64,000 nt of DNA from Trematomus loennbergii (GCA_012861695.1 JAAOOA010000002.1:26788998-26852997), one strand, 5' to 3'. Counted from the stretch's first letter, positions 24,528 through 37,600 are shown. The notes: generated by a model from the letters alone, not told the origin. Program-made: numbers and translations.

Positions 24528-24565
24528 ATGGGACAAGCGTGCGGACACGCGCTCCTCTGCCGTAG
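24521..24565 (+). promoter_or_regulatory. overlapping upstream ORF (uORF) at the pde2a start
   Basis: An ATG seven bases before the pde2a ATG, in another frame, encodes MRHGTSVRTRAPLP and stops at TAG 24563-24565, inside the pde2a coding sequence. Its context is A at -3 and C at +4 (AGGATGC), moderate, against G at -3 and G at +4 for the main start. Scanning ribosomes would meet it first, so it could reduce or tune PDE2A initiation. Any effect is inferred. Confidence 0.55.
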
Positions 24566-24586
24566 CCAGCCACCGTCCTCCGAGAT
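24528..24586 (+). CDS. pde2a: phosphodiesterase 2A, first coding exon (PDE2A3-type N-terminus)
   Basis: The exon encodes MGQACGHALLCRSQPPSSE plus two bases of the next codon, then a consensus donor (GAT|GTAAGT) at 24587. I recognise MGQACGH-x-x-LCRSQ as the start of vertebrate PDE2A isoform 3 (mammalian MGQACGHSILCRSQ). PDE2A is a dual cAMP/cGMP phosphodiesterase activated by cGMP binding to its GAF-B domain. This N-terminus is the membrane anchor: Gly2 fits N-myristoylation, and Cys5 and Cys11 fit palmitoylation. The start sits in a strong Kozak context (GCCATGG). GAF and catalytic exons lie beyond the window. The intron splits a codon after its second base. Identity rests on 10-12 matching residues plus promoter context; no alignment was run. 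Confidence 0.85.
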
Positions 24587-24700
24587 GTAAGTGTGTTTAA
24601 TAACTATGTCTGTGAGTTTTATCTTCTTGCCACTTCAATACACACTGGACGAGGCACATTGCGCTTAGCATTACGCCAGATAATAACACAGCCTGATGGA

Positions 24701-24743
24701 GTGTGTGTGTGTGTGTGTGTGTGTGGTGGTGTGTGTGTGGTGG

Positions 24744-24774
<31 letters not shown>

Positions 24775-24776
24775 TG
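24701..24776 (+). repeat. (TG)n microsatellite near the pde2a splice donor
   Basis: TG array with several GTGGTG interruptions, starting 114 bases after the exon 1 donor. In the transcript it is a UG-rich tract, the kind bound by TDP-43 and CELF splicing factors. Functional relevance is inferred from position only. Confidence 0.95.
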
Positions 24777-25275
24777 ACCTGCTGGGTGTCGTTATCCTCC
24801 TGACAGAGGCTCTGAGGACCCCCAGGTGAACCGTTCAGCCGGCTGTCGGTGTAAACCGGTGTGTGTAGCTCACCTCCATCACACTGTAATATCTGTCTAT
24901 AGTCTGCTCTACAGAGAGCTCAGTGACCTTATCGTGTGTTCCAAGGTATCATCATAACAGTAGCTGCTCTGATAGGCTACTCTCCCTCTAATATCCCTGC
25001 TGGGACTGATACAGTTCATGCATATATAGCCCTCATAATTACTTTCTCTCAATTGCTATGTTCATGTGTTTATGTAAGGGCTTACTTTGAGCAAAACACC
25101 TTATTCTAAAATACTGTTTGGCCACTGACAATCCAGCCATTTTAAAACAAGGCACCCTTTATAAAAAGTCTGTAATATGCTGGAATTTAAAGCATTATCA
25201 ATAAGTTATTAAAACTTTTTTACAGATCAGTTATAGGCAATTAATAAAACAAGCTTTTGGGTTCACAGGTTGAGT
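24777..25275. other. intronic, no feature recognised
   Basis: No repeat or exon seen. Confidence 0.5.
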
Positions 25276-25653
25276 TTAAAGGTATAGGTAAGTTTGAGAA
25301 ACCGGCTGGAGATACACTTTTTGTTATATTCCATGGAATGCTCTTAACATCCCGATAGCAATGAATATCTTAAGTGCTTTGACAAAAAATCCATAAAAAA
25401 ATGTCATCTGTGGAAGCAGTAATACTGTAAAAAGTACGACCAATCATTTTAGCCGGCCCGGCTAAAATAACTGGATGGCCTACCTGTCAGCCTTCCATCT
25501 GTGCACAAACTTATCTCGTGCCCTCATTGGTCATGTACACGTTCGTGTGTGTTGGAGGAGGGGCTCTGTAAGGAAGTGGCAGATTTTCTCTGGTTGTGTA
25601 TTTTCAAATTCTAGCGATCTCGAGCCGGTTTCTCAAACCTACCCTACCTTTAA
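25276..25653 (+). mobile_element. TTAA-flanked MITE, copy B
   Basis: A 378-bp copy in the same orientation as the 4.7-kb copy. TTAA is present at both ends (25276-25279 and 25650-25653). Both termini have small deletions compared with the others (AAAGGTATAGGTAAG at left; CCTACCCTACCTTTAA at right). The interior shares GGCCCGGCTAAAATAACTGG and CTCATTGGTCATG with the other copies. No coding capacity. Confidence 0.88.
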
Positions 25654-27622
25654 GTATTCTTACCTTGTGAACACTGAATCAAAAATGTTTGGTTATTACC
25701 CACTGACTAGTTTATTAAACTGATTACCAAACCAGAGACTACTCTTTAACCCATAAAAGATTATAAACAGCAGCTAAGAAATTGTGTTCCAACCTGGCAA
25801 CGCAACATTTCTTACCATTCTTAGCATTATTGGTTAAAAACTCATCCAAGGAGCTTAGGTTGAACACAATACTTTGATTCAGGAGACCTGTGTTCATACC
25901 CGTGAGAGACCAAAAGTCACACTCACTTTTCTTAATATACCCATATCTATGGGTTAAATAATGTAACACAACTTATTTTAAGCCAGGTAATGATCTTTTA
26001 CATAACCAAGTTATGAACATCATTTCGTAGGAGACAGAGGCATGGGGGATTTCTCTAGTTTTTAGATACTTACCCTTTATGTGTAGTTTGACACACCAAA
26101 CATTCATCTTCACACTTCTTAAAACCAGCCTTTTTATAGCGTTAATGTTCATTAGACCCTAAGGCTGTTTTCCTTGTTCATGAAAAGTTGACATTTGGGA
26201 GTTTTCACATGTGTGTTGTGGATCAAAGGAGCCTTACACAATCGTATTAATGCAATGAAGCATCCCAGCAATGCATCCCATCTCCATATAGCTTATAGTG
26301 TTTACTACCGTACAGTATGTGTTGAAAACGTCTCTGGGTTCAAATTGGTGGTAATTGTCGCAGCTGTTGTGGTGTTGTTCTCCAGTCTGTGTTGGTTAGT
26401 CATGACTTCTCAAAGCGACACCTCTACAGGAAAAATACTTTTGAATGTCAGGGCCAGAAGTGAGTTCAGCTAAATGTAAGCCTATTAATTACTTTAGAGC
26501 CATCTTAATTTTTAAACAGGTTTTTTCTGTAAAGTTTGCCAAGAAAACACACAACGCCTGCTCATAAATTAAGTGACTCATTTGCACTGAGTCGAGTGAT
26601 TATGATCAAAACGGGTCTGATCAAACAGCATCCACCTACTGTATGGTGAGAGCTTCCCCCAGGAGGCATCCTGATGTCTATACTCTGTGCTTTATTTTAA
26701 TGATTAACTTCCTTCCATCTCTCTAGTGGTTGAATAGCATAATTTGCAGCTTATAACATGTGATGCCATTATACGCTGATTGCACAAAATATTGGAGACA
26801 TTTCCCTCAGATCAAGTTTCAACCCCTTTTTGCCTCAAAGTAAAAAAAAAATCCTAATCGAATGTGCTCCTCCTTCATTATTGGTTTAATTTCAATAAGG
26901 GAAATCACTGGAGGATAATGGCTTTTATTAACGTCACCAGCGCTTGTCAGTAAAAAATCTAAGCTTCTTACATAGGGCCTTTGTTGGCCATTGTAGGAGA
27001 AAATAACCTGAGTTGTGCAGGGATAATGAGTCTGCCAGGTGGACGTCAGTGATCTTTCACATACAATTAGTTTCAGGAGCTGGTTTCTTCTCAAGCTGGA
27101 GTGTCTTTTGACTTGGGGACTTAGCATTTATCTGATCTGTTAAGCTCACAAAGTGTGATGCTGTCATGAGATACACAAGAGCCGACGTCATGCCTGTACC
27201 TTTCCGGATATGTTCCAGAGAAACATCCACATCCTTTTGTGTTTCCATCATAATGATGCTTTTCCAGATCCTTGGGTTGTAGCTTCAAGAGCCAGTTATC
27301 CATCACAAGTATTGACCAAGCCTTATAAATCACATCCATGAAATCAATCTGAGCTTGAACCTCTGTTCTTCCTCGCTTTGTAATTGTTTATGTTCTATGT
27401 GTTTGCTGTTTGAAACAGCGATTTGAAGACGACACGTTAATATTCAATGCACTTTGTTTACCATGCCATCATTTTAGCAGTCAACGGCATCATCTTGTAA
27501 TAAGTATTTGGGTTATGTGTAATGGTGTGCCAGCGGGTGTGCATGTGAATGGTCTGCAGCCTGAAAAATAGTGCAATTTACTGGACTGACGCCAGGAAGT
27601 CAGATCCCCAAGCCTCTTGCGG
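25654..27622. other. intronic, no feature recognised
   Basis: AT-rich. A 92-codon ORF at 26195-26473 ends in a hydrophobic segment, but it has no supporting splice or family signal. Confidence 0.5.
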
Positions 27623-27623
27623 A

Positions 27624-27658
<35 letters not shown>

Positions 27659-27677
27659 CCACGCACGCACACACACA
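27623..27677. repeat. (CA)n with CGCACG interruptions
   Basis: Short CA array interrupted by CG-containing units. It forms an inverted pair with the TG array 44 bases downstream. Confidence 0.95.
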
Positions 27678-27720
27678 GCACAAAGTACATGGCAGCAGCA
27701 GAGTTGTAACCTGATTCTTG

Positions 27721-27721
<1 letters not shown>

Positions 27722-27787
<66 letters not shown>
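27722..27787. repeat. (TG)n microsatellite, ~66 bp
   Basis: Uninterrupted TG array, complementary to the CA array upstream. Confidence 0.98.
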
Positions 27788-27790
<3 letters not shown>

Positions 27791-30700
27791 TGATAGAGAG
27801 AGGATGCTGACGTTGCACTGTGTTATCATCAGTAATGGGCTCATCAATACTAAAATATTCAGAGAGAGAAGAGAGAGAAGAGACAGAGGGTAGAGGCAGA
27901 TAAAGAGTATGCTGGGGAAACCATTGTGATTTGCTTGCATTTATGTTTGTTTGTGTATCTACAGTATAGAATGTGTGTGCTTCAGCAAAACATTTGGCTT
28001 AAAATTGTTCAGTGACTTACAGTAACTGCATTTTGATTATTCTCTCTGAGTCTATGAATGTATGTTAAGTATTCAGCTAAAGGTCCAACATATATACTCT
28101 AACTACTGAAACAGTATGTTTACTAGCCAGCAGTAGATAAACATAATGTACAATTTGTTTTTACAGACAAGATCACTGACTGTTTAACATTCAAATAAAT
28201 ACAATGTAGAAATTAATTAAATGAAGGAGCTGTGCACATCCATGGCAGAAACTCCTGTCCTCCAGTTAAAGTGCAAATTAAGCACATAATTATTTCTAAA
28301 TACTGAGCTAAGAGACTTTTTGGTTGCATGCCCCCATTAATTTTCTGCATGAATATTAAGAGATGACTGGATGCCTTGAAACACTTTCAGCTGAATCATC
28401 AGTTCGAAAGATGAGCAAATGTTTTAAAGAAAATCTGTATTTATAATAATTAGTCAAAGGTCAAGAGGGTGAGAGAAGATTAAATGTGTCTTCTTTCACA
28501 CTCTCACACCAAGCTTTACATTCTGCACATCACCACTGGCAGATTTGTGATAGAGATTAAGCTTTATAGGGCTTTGATGAAACAGCAGCTTTAATCAATT
28601 AACTTTAGGAATCTGGGTTTGGGGGTCTTAAGTGAATCCAATAACTGGTCAAGTGTTTTGTTCCTGATTGCAAAGAGAAAGCTCTGCATTTCCTCCGGCT
28701 CTGATTTGTGTCTCTGGCTGGCCATAACAAACTGAAGGAATTAGGAAGGATTTATTTTCTCAGAAACATAGCTTACCAGAATGTAACCACACGTCGCATT
28801 TGAGGTTATCATGGAGAGATAACAAATACAAATATACAGTAGATAACAGACCTTCCCAACCCTGCTACTACTCTTGAGTTTACATCTGTGCATTTAATCC
28901 TGTTGCTAATTTAAAGTGTTCAGCACATCTACAAAGTGTATATTTAGACTGGGGAGGAAACCGGAATGCCTGGTGGACACACATGTAATTTGTTATTTAA
29001 CGGTTAAAGTACAGTCTAATATCTTAAAGCATAAGGAGGCAACTTTAAAAAAGAATGATCTTGTACATAGTACAGTACACTTATTATGTGCTGTGCAATG
29101 CAGCTGAAGGAGCGGCGGTTAATAATTACTAATTTATGAGGGGTTTCTTATGGAAGTCCATGCACCATGATGGTGGGAAAGTCGGGTTTATATTCAAGTT
29201 AAATCAAGAAGGAAATGCAAACAAAAACATGTGCATGTAGTGTGGGACTTAATCTACATTACTGCACCAAATTGATTCAACCTAATGCACTTTATACATG
29301 CCATAACAAAGCCTTACTTTACTCTGCGTGTGTAGCTGGAGGGAAAGAGATGGATGCATTAATTTAGCAATGCCAACAAGCGGTTTAACATTAATGTTAA
29401 ATAGAGTGTACTCTATGTAATGAGATGTAAAACAACTTTTCATATCATTAACAGAGTGGACATCCATGTAATCATTAGCTTTAGCTGAATTTCGTTTTTT
29501 TGAATACTTTTCTTTCAGCCAGTATATCCCTAACCTGGACAGCTCTGAAACACCCTATGAATGAATACCCTCAAAACATTCATTACATGTAATATCTCTG
29601 CAGAAGTGAACATGTGCTTTTCCAGGGTTATATCTAGAAACTGCTTAATAGTGTGCCATCTCTGCTGCTTCTATTGTGGGTTCAAAACAAGAATAGAAAA
29701 CCTGGCCAGCTGGTAACTTGTGATGTCTGTTTCTCACACCTTATTAGGAAGCGTTATTTTAAGGACAGAGGATAGAATTACAGTTAGTTTAAGATTTCAA
29801 AAGTTAAAGATTAAAGCTGCAGCTGGTTTAGTGTGTTACAGTGAGAGGAAGGATGATGTATAGCATATGATGGTTTTGGTAAGAGTACAGCTCCAGGGAG
29901 TGAATTTAAGTCAATACAATATTCCCCAAGTGTGTGTATGTGTGTGTTTGTGTGTAAGCCTAGGTGTCCTAGGGAAATGAGCCTGACAGCTCCCATGGTT
30001 CCCGGCTTTGGCTCCTGCAGCTACTGTCAGCCTTCTTATCTCTATGGACTGTTGCCACAGACAGGTGTTTGTGTATTTGTGTATGTGCGTACTTGTGTAC
30101 GTGCGTGTGTGCGCAACAGTGTATGTATGGGTATATTTGTGTTGCTGTCAGTAATCCAAGGGACGGCCACAACTGCGTGTGTGACTGTAATTTAAATGTC
30201 TTTTTATCAGCAGCTACAACTGGTGTTAGAGGGAAGTCAGCTGCGTTTGGGACACATTTTAATTATAAAACACCGTAAGGTTTCCCTCCTTTTTTGATAG
30301 GCATCTTTGTGTATGTCTGTGTTTGTGTGTCCTCTTTACTTATAGCCTGAGGAAGAAATAACCTTGAATAAATATGGCGTAATCTGCCATATATATTGCA
30401 TACAGAAAATACAGTGTGACATCCGACTTTACCACTGGAGTTTGTGTTTAAGTTTGGTTTATCTGGTGTGACACTTCAATGCTTGAATGCATTTACTACT
30501 TAAGTTTGAAGGTCATTGCAATTCCAGTATGAAGAGCTACATCATTTTTACTTAAGGTGTGACTTTACTCTTTTGTTTTTGCATGCAACCATTTTGTGTC
30601 TTTCTTCAGACAGGAGGAAGGTTGCAGGAGACACAAACACATGCAGGGGCTTACTTCAAAGTTGTTAAGCATCTATTGTTGTTGTTCTCTGTCTCTTTGT

Positions 30701-33700
30701 AGTCATGTTATATATATCGTTATGGTCATTGTGTTGCTCTTCCTGGCTGGTACATGTCTCTTTAAGTGGCATTTTGCAAGCAAAGACCAGGAGGCTCTGA
30801 CACTGCCTGTGCCCAGTAGGTCCATTCAGTAATCCAACCATTCACACAAGGTCATTGCTACAGTATAAAAAGCAGAGAGGGCTATGTGATCTTAGAGCTT
30901 ATATATATTATAACTACTACAGGGTTTATACGTGAAAATGACCTACAGTATCTGCTATCTTGTTAATATCTGCACTTACAAACTTAGCAGTAGTCAGAGT
31001 AAATCCAGAAGTGGAATTCTATGTGGAGGAAAAGAGACTATTCAAGGAAATGTTGAAAAGAAGTAGGAGATTAAAATGACACAAAATGACTGGAGTAAAT
31101 TATTTATTAATCTCAAACTGAGAGACAAAAAAACCCTTTCACACAGCTCCAAATTTCACAAGTTCACAGTGGAGTGAGAAGAGATTACTTTTCTCACATC
31201 CTGTTTTTCAGTCCTGTAAAAGCAAAGAGGTTTTCGTGTTGATTTTGTACAAATGAGCTGACTCAAATGGTCAGCGACTCCCATGACTCTGTTTAGATTA
31301 TTTGTTTGTCATTTGCAGTATGGGTTCTTTTCTTCATGTAATTATGTTTTTCTAAAGGTTTTACTTACTGATATTATTGCTATTCGTCATTAGGTTAAAT
31401 CCAGAGTTGTTGTTTCTGTTGTTGCTGCTGCTGTAGATTTAACAGATGTTTTCTCGTTTTGTACTTGTTTGAACATGGACATTTCCCTGTTATCAGTGTC
31501 ATTGTTTTACCACTATAGATTTATCTGTTTGTTTGCCAAAGTAATATCAACGCTGTCACATGAGTTGCTATTGCGCCATTGTTGGCCTCTCCAGTAGAGT
31601 AGCAGAATGTGGCCCTGTGCTCCCGTTCCTCTCGCCCTGACTGCAGGGGTTTTTCTTATTGATCAGCTTTATTGATTGACTCACAGAGAGATGAAGCCAT
31701 GACGGGCAGTAAGTGTTGCATTTGGGACATTCAGGGTTTTGTGATGCTTGTAGAGCTCAATGAAATGATTCGTTCTACAGCATATGAACATGCAGACTTG
31801 TAGAGACACGCATACATTAACAGACAGCTACTTGTAGACACACACATACATATACTGTTGTATTATTGTATTTCTGTCTGCAGCCTATGCATCCAGTATT
31901 TTAACACACAGCTGATTGCCAAATGGAACATGTTGATTTGGTCACATGGACTCTAAAATATTGACTGTTTGTGCTTCTGTCTGTCCTCACCGTCTATAAA
32001 TGGCCCCTGTTGTTGAGTGTTCTGCATTGGTTTACTCATTTGTCACTATGTCCGACAGAGAGGGTGTGTACAACCTTCATCACCTCATTTGTATGCCACT
32101 GTCTCCATCATCCATGTATCCTCGCTTTTTCATTTTCTCACCTCTCTGTCGCGGCTTACCACCTCTCCACCTTTGAAATCTCACCTGCCAGCCAGAGACA
32201 GAGAGGGGGACAGGTGTGGCGGAGAAAGGAAAGGCTTGAGATGGCTTGATAGATGAAGGGCAGGTGTTTCATCCAAAGAGTTGTCCAGGTGGCCTGGCAA
32301 CTAATGGTGTCACAGGTTACCCAACATATAGGCGTATTATAATTCGTTAGTCCTAAAGGTGTGTTTTCCAGCGTTGCAAATCAATACATTTTGATGTACT
32401 ATTTTGTATGTACTGTACATTTTGTTTGTGACTGCTGCATTTGACAGGACTGCTCCACACTTTTGATGAATGTTTTTCCAGTTTTCTTTCCTTCTTTTTT
32501 TTTTCTGGGATTATGGCTGCATACTGTTCATCATACTGTACTGTAGGCTGCACATTGTCAAGTTTTAAAATAAGAAAGAATAAAAATAGATCGTGAGAAT
32601 CCTGTTGCTTTAAAATAGTTTACAATTCCTCAGGGAGGGCTATCCACAGGCTGACCACAAAATCTGGTCACCAAGTCCATTCCTGAAAAATCACAGAGAC
32701 AACATTACTAGAAAACACTGCCATGTAAGGATTTCAATGTACAGTATCAGTAAGATATTTAAATGTGTCAAGAAACCTCATAGTCAATAGTGTACTGTAT
32801 CGAACCTTGTGTCATATTAGTCCGCCTGGCTGCTGTGTTTAAAAGATTTAGACTGTAGATGGATTTTGACCTTTTGATTAGTGTAAGAATACTAGAAATC
32901 ACAGTAAGTAAGACAGAGAAATAAATGCCTATTCAAGGTTGAATGAAAATAATCATTTATAATAATAATAATAATTTTAGTTATTTAAGGGTTGAGTGTC
33001 GAAAATTACCCTAATTTCTTTAAGTTTGCTTGATTTTGGAAGTGAAGTGTTGAACAATGCACTTGAGGGTACAGGGGAAGTCTGAAGGGCAAAGTCATTT
33101 CAGTTTTGTTAATCTGTGGCAAAGGAAGGAAACAGTGTTCTGTATGTGTGGACAATATGAAGTGTGTATATATAGAGCATCTCTACATGTGTGCATATCT
33201 TAAGGCAGCATCAAATTAATACAGCATGAATCCTAGTATTTGATCCCTGAGGAATACCAAGTAAAAGCCAAGAAATAACATACCTCCTTTTGTAATCTCT
33301 AATTACAGTAATGTATAAAGCCAACCCTTAGAAATATAGACACACAGAAAAAATACATATTACTGATGATAATTGATTGTTTTTGTTGTACAAGCAAACT
33401 CGCCACAGGCAGTACAGCAGCAAGTGCTGATGCTGGGAATAATAGCATTGCAAACATTCACACTGTATTTTTAGGTGTAAAACAACATGGAGGTATGCTG
33501 AGCTGTAGACAGACCCTCAGAGCTGGGATCATACGCACTCTGCACATGAGTCAGGCACACTATGGTGGTACACCAAAGACATCAAAGAGTCCTCTCAGAG
33601 AAAGCTGATGGTTTTAAAAACATGAAATGGACATTATGTAATCTCTAAATCATCTATGTATACCACACTGTCACAGAGTGCTCTTGAGTTCATTTTTTCC

Positions 33701-34550
33701 TCAACCAGGTCCACATACAGATGGGCAGAAATGTTAAGTGCTTCTAGCAGAGGTTTTAAAGTTGCACAGTGTAGTATAAATCAAGTCACATTCATTGAAC
33801 CATGTCAGAGGCTTGATGCATTTACTTTAAGTACAGGATTTGCAAAAATATAATCCTTTAAACATATTTAGCTAGTCATTTTAAGCTGCAGAAAATCAAC
33901 AGAAAATACTAGACTAAGAATGACGACATACAGACCCTAAACATAGATATCACCTTCTGCTGTGAGCAACAATGGTTCTGTGTTATGTTCTGAATAATTA
34001 TGAAGTATTTAGTATGGATGGAGGTAACAACACAGTATGTGGTGATACATAATTTAAATGTTCATTATATGACCTACAGTATTGATATTCCATTGGGGTA
34101 GCTTGTCTGATGTAGTTGGCAATCAATCCTAGGTTAAAGCTCATAAAAGATAGCTAAAATTGTAATCATGCATAATTTAAGCCAATTAAAACAGTCTGTT
34201 ATGTTCAATTCACAAGATAACCAGAAGGTGGTTGATGTACACCAACAGCTTTACATTCTATAATTTGTACACCTATACATTGCAAACCTAATTTTTTTAC
34301 CAACAACATTTGTTTTTAAGTGCCACATCTGTAGTGTTTTGGAGTAGGTTAACACTTAGGGTCGAAATTGTAGTGTAAGGTTGGAGAGTGCCCTTGTTTG
34401 TTTGACCTGACGTTTCACATTTTAGTACACCCATGCAACACAGTGGTCAAGGGACCATAAACTGCTCCAAAACAAACAAAGGTTGTCCTTGAGCCTCGTA
34501 GTTTTCCAATAGGAACACACTCTGCCTCGAGCCACATTTGCAATTTACAC
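27788..34550. other. long intronic stretch without recognised genes
   Basis: Almost 7 kb with no long microsatellite or clear transposon, unusual for this window. Small features are a GA-rich run at 27858-27895, a short AAT run near 32955-32975, and an exon-like segment at about 30703-30832 discussed under findings. Confidence 0.5.
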
Positions 34551-34551
34551 A

Positions 34552-34582
34552 AACACACACACACACACACACGCATGCGCAC

Positions 34583-34634
<52 letters not shown>
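34552..34634. repeat. (CA)n with (GCAC)n core
   Basis: CA array whose centre (34572-34604) is a GCAC/GCGC-rich run with several CpGs. Alternating purine-pyrimidine GC/AC sequence favours Z-DNA. Confidence 0.95.
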
Positions 34635-34636
<2 letters not shown>

Positions 34637-37600
34637 TCAGATGTATCTAATTGTTTGAAGTCTTGCGGAGGTGCTGGTTTGAAGCGGATGGAATTGATTT
34701 GCATTCAGACAGCATGTTCTCAGTCTGATTGGGTGTTAAGGCAGCAGCCCTGTGATATGCTAATTACAGGCTTAGGAGCCACCCTCTGACAATGTGTGGC
34801 TTGGTTCAAAATTGCACATTAACTTTATATAATAAGTATAAAATGAAAATATGTATTGTGTTCTGACAGCAAAATATGTGGATTGTGTGTATGGGATGTC
34901 TGAATGTGTACTAAATAACTGCTATCTTGTGTGTTGTTGTCCAATGGAAAATCTCAGATGGTTGATAGGATAAAATAATTACTAACGGTTGATTTACGTT
35001 TCTGAAAAACATTTTAACCCAGCACTAGCTCAGACTAGAAACCCATTGGATAATACATGTGAAGCAGAAAAGATTTGTTGCTTGATGTATCTCTGTGCAA
35101 ACAGTTTGCTGGTAATGACAATGACAAAGCCAATTCTATATTTCCACATTTTGCAGTTTGCTTTTCTGGCTGTTAACCCTAACTCAGGGTAGCAGATATA
35201 TGCGAATGACATTCAAAAAGTTATAACAAAGTAGCATGTCTGAATTGTTTTTCCCAATTTTCTGTATCTTCAATGACTCTAACTGATGACCTTTCCCTTG
35301 TCTCGACAAACACACAGAGCCACTACTTATTTCTATGTCTATCATTCTGTCTCCTTTTACCATTTTTACTTTAAAAAATATTCCCTTTTTAAATCAACTC
35401 TAGCAAAAAATGAACAACCGCCAACAGGGGCTCTGGCAGGGATCTATGTGCTGTTTGTACATGCGTGTATTTATGCATGTCTGCACAAACAGACAGTAAA
35501 TCTACATCCATGTGCACAGCGCTACATGAGCGCCTTAGACGAAACACCACACTAGTGTGTAAGACGTCAGTGTGCAGTTTATCTAGTTGTGTTTAGTGTG
35601 TCTGTGTTCATTTACACACTTTGTTGGCATACTGCATGTATCCAGATGTGTGCTTCTGTACACGTTGTAGTAGTGTGTTCTTTTCAACATGGAGCCTACA
35701 GGTGTACATGTGTGTTATAATCTTGACTCCAGGTGCATCCTCCTTCTCAACATCAAAGTCAATATGTAGAGTTGTGTATCTTTCATAGCTCTAACCTCTG
35801 TATTCTCTGGAGAGTATTTGATAAACCCATTGCACCTTTTGAAAGTCTTCTTTGAGGACCTTCCTCACCGTGGAGTGGATTGATGCTTAAGAGAGGGCAC
35901 ACTTGCTTTTATCTCTTTTGTCTTTTTTCCATCTTTCTCGTATTTGTGTATTTTTTCTCTCTTTGCGTCTGCACCAGTCTGTTTAGTCATCAACCTCACT
36001 CTCGTCTCTTGACTGTCTGCCTCTTTCATCCTCGTCTTTTGGCCTTCGGTAAGGATGAGGGAGGATGTGTGTGTGTCGTTTCGTTGCTTGTTTTCTCCAT
36101 GGTGAGATTGCATCGGGGCAGAGCTCGCCAGTCCCTAACAAGGCAGTCTGAGAATCTGCTTTGATGTCACCAACAATTTTAAAGTCAGTAATGAGGAGGT
36201 GGAACTGTTCTGATTGGTGCCGGCCTTCTTTGAATGATAGTTCGCCTCATGTTTGTTGATCGTGTTTATGCTGTGTCGACTTCATATTTTACACACAGTT
36301 AATCACACCACTTGATAGATATGACAGATAGTCTAGGTTGGAGTGGAAGTAAGAGACTTCAAACAAGAAAGTTGCTACAAGAAAACTACCTGTCATACCT
36401 CTGTTTTTTTAAACAGCTGCACTTCAAAATCATCAAAATCATGCAAGCCTCCAGTTGTTGATGTGGTATTTTATATTGAGGAGATTCTCTTCTACAATTC
36501 ATTTCCACACTTGTCTGTATTCAGAGGGTGATATCATGGGGAACACAAACGTCATCCCTCATTGAGAGGAAGACATCAGCATAATTAGTTGACTTTGTGC
36601 CAAACATGACTTCTGATCTGTGAAACAAAATCAAGTTCACACGATTTATCAAATGGAATTCACTACAATAACAAAACCATTAGCTTGTAAATGAAACAAT
36701 AAACTCCACTGTAATTGCCACTGCAATAAAAACATTTGGAACTCAGGCTTCAGAAGAAAATTGTGGGTGTCGACTGCCATACTGGTTCTGTTGCAGAAGG
36801 ACATGAATATTCTCTGATACAAACAACAACAAAAAAGGGGTGCATGGACTTCTAGAGTCTGTGGTAGAAGAGACATACTGAGAGCAGGTCATACTGTATG
36901 TAAAAGTCCCTTTTTGTGTGGATTTCTTCTGTTTTGATTTCAAATACATCATAAAAAAACTATTCTCTTTTTTTTGTTCTTTTACTTCCCCCTTTGTTCT
37001 TAATCTCAGTGTTTGTTAAAGCAAATCTCGCCTCAATTTCAATAGATGAGCTCATTTTTGTTTATGTGTGGGATACATCACACAGGTGACTGTTTGCTCA
37101 CATAAAAGCCAAATCCTTTTGGCAAGGCGCATCAAATGGGGGAATCTGGGCAGCTCCAAATCCCAGTAGAGGTCTGAGAGCTGCAGGTGGCGACTTCAGA
37201 GAGTATCATCACATCGCATTTCAATAAGCTCCAACTGTCTGTACTCCTCCACTCCTCCACATCAACAGAGAAAGGATTTGAAATCAGGGGATTGTCTTAG
37301 CAATGACGCTGAAATCCAGGAGTTCAGTTCTGTGATCAGTGAGCAAGTCAAATATTTCCCCATTTTTAAAGATCTGTTGCAGTTTTTAGTATGCTGGAGA
37401 TGCATTCCCGAAGAGATGGGAAGTGTATATCATTCAATTTGCCACTTACAAAGTTGAAGCTTTACAAAAAATGACTTCTTGTGAGCTTATTTTCCTTGCA
37501 AACTTGATCAACAACTCAGCAAAGTTAGGCTAAAACGTTTGCTTCTAGAAACGCACTCCAGAACCGTCCCAGGATTAGGCCAGCATCAATATTGTGCAAC

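Noticed and set aside
26195..26473. Small membrane protein with VVIVAAVVVLFSSLCWLV segment
   Set aside because: No promoter, splice or conservation evidence, and no family recognised; single hydrophobic runs are common in AT-rich intron ORFs.
30706..30832. Alternative first exon of pde2a (PDE2A2-like)
   Set aside because: The start is similar only in hydrophobic character. There is no GT donor after the hydrophobic stretch, and the frame ends in a stop.
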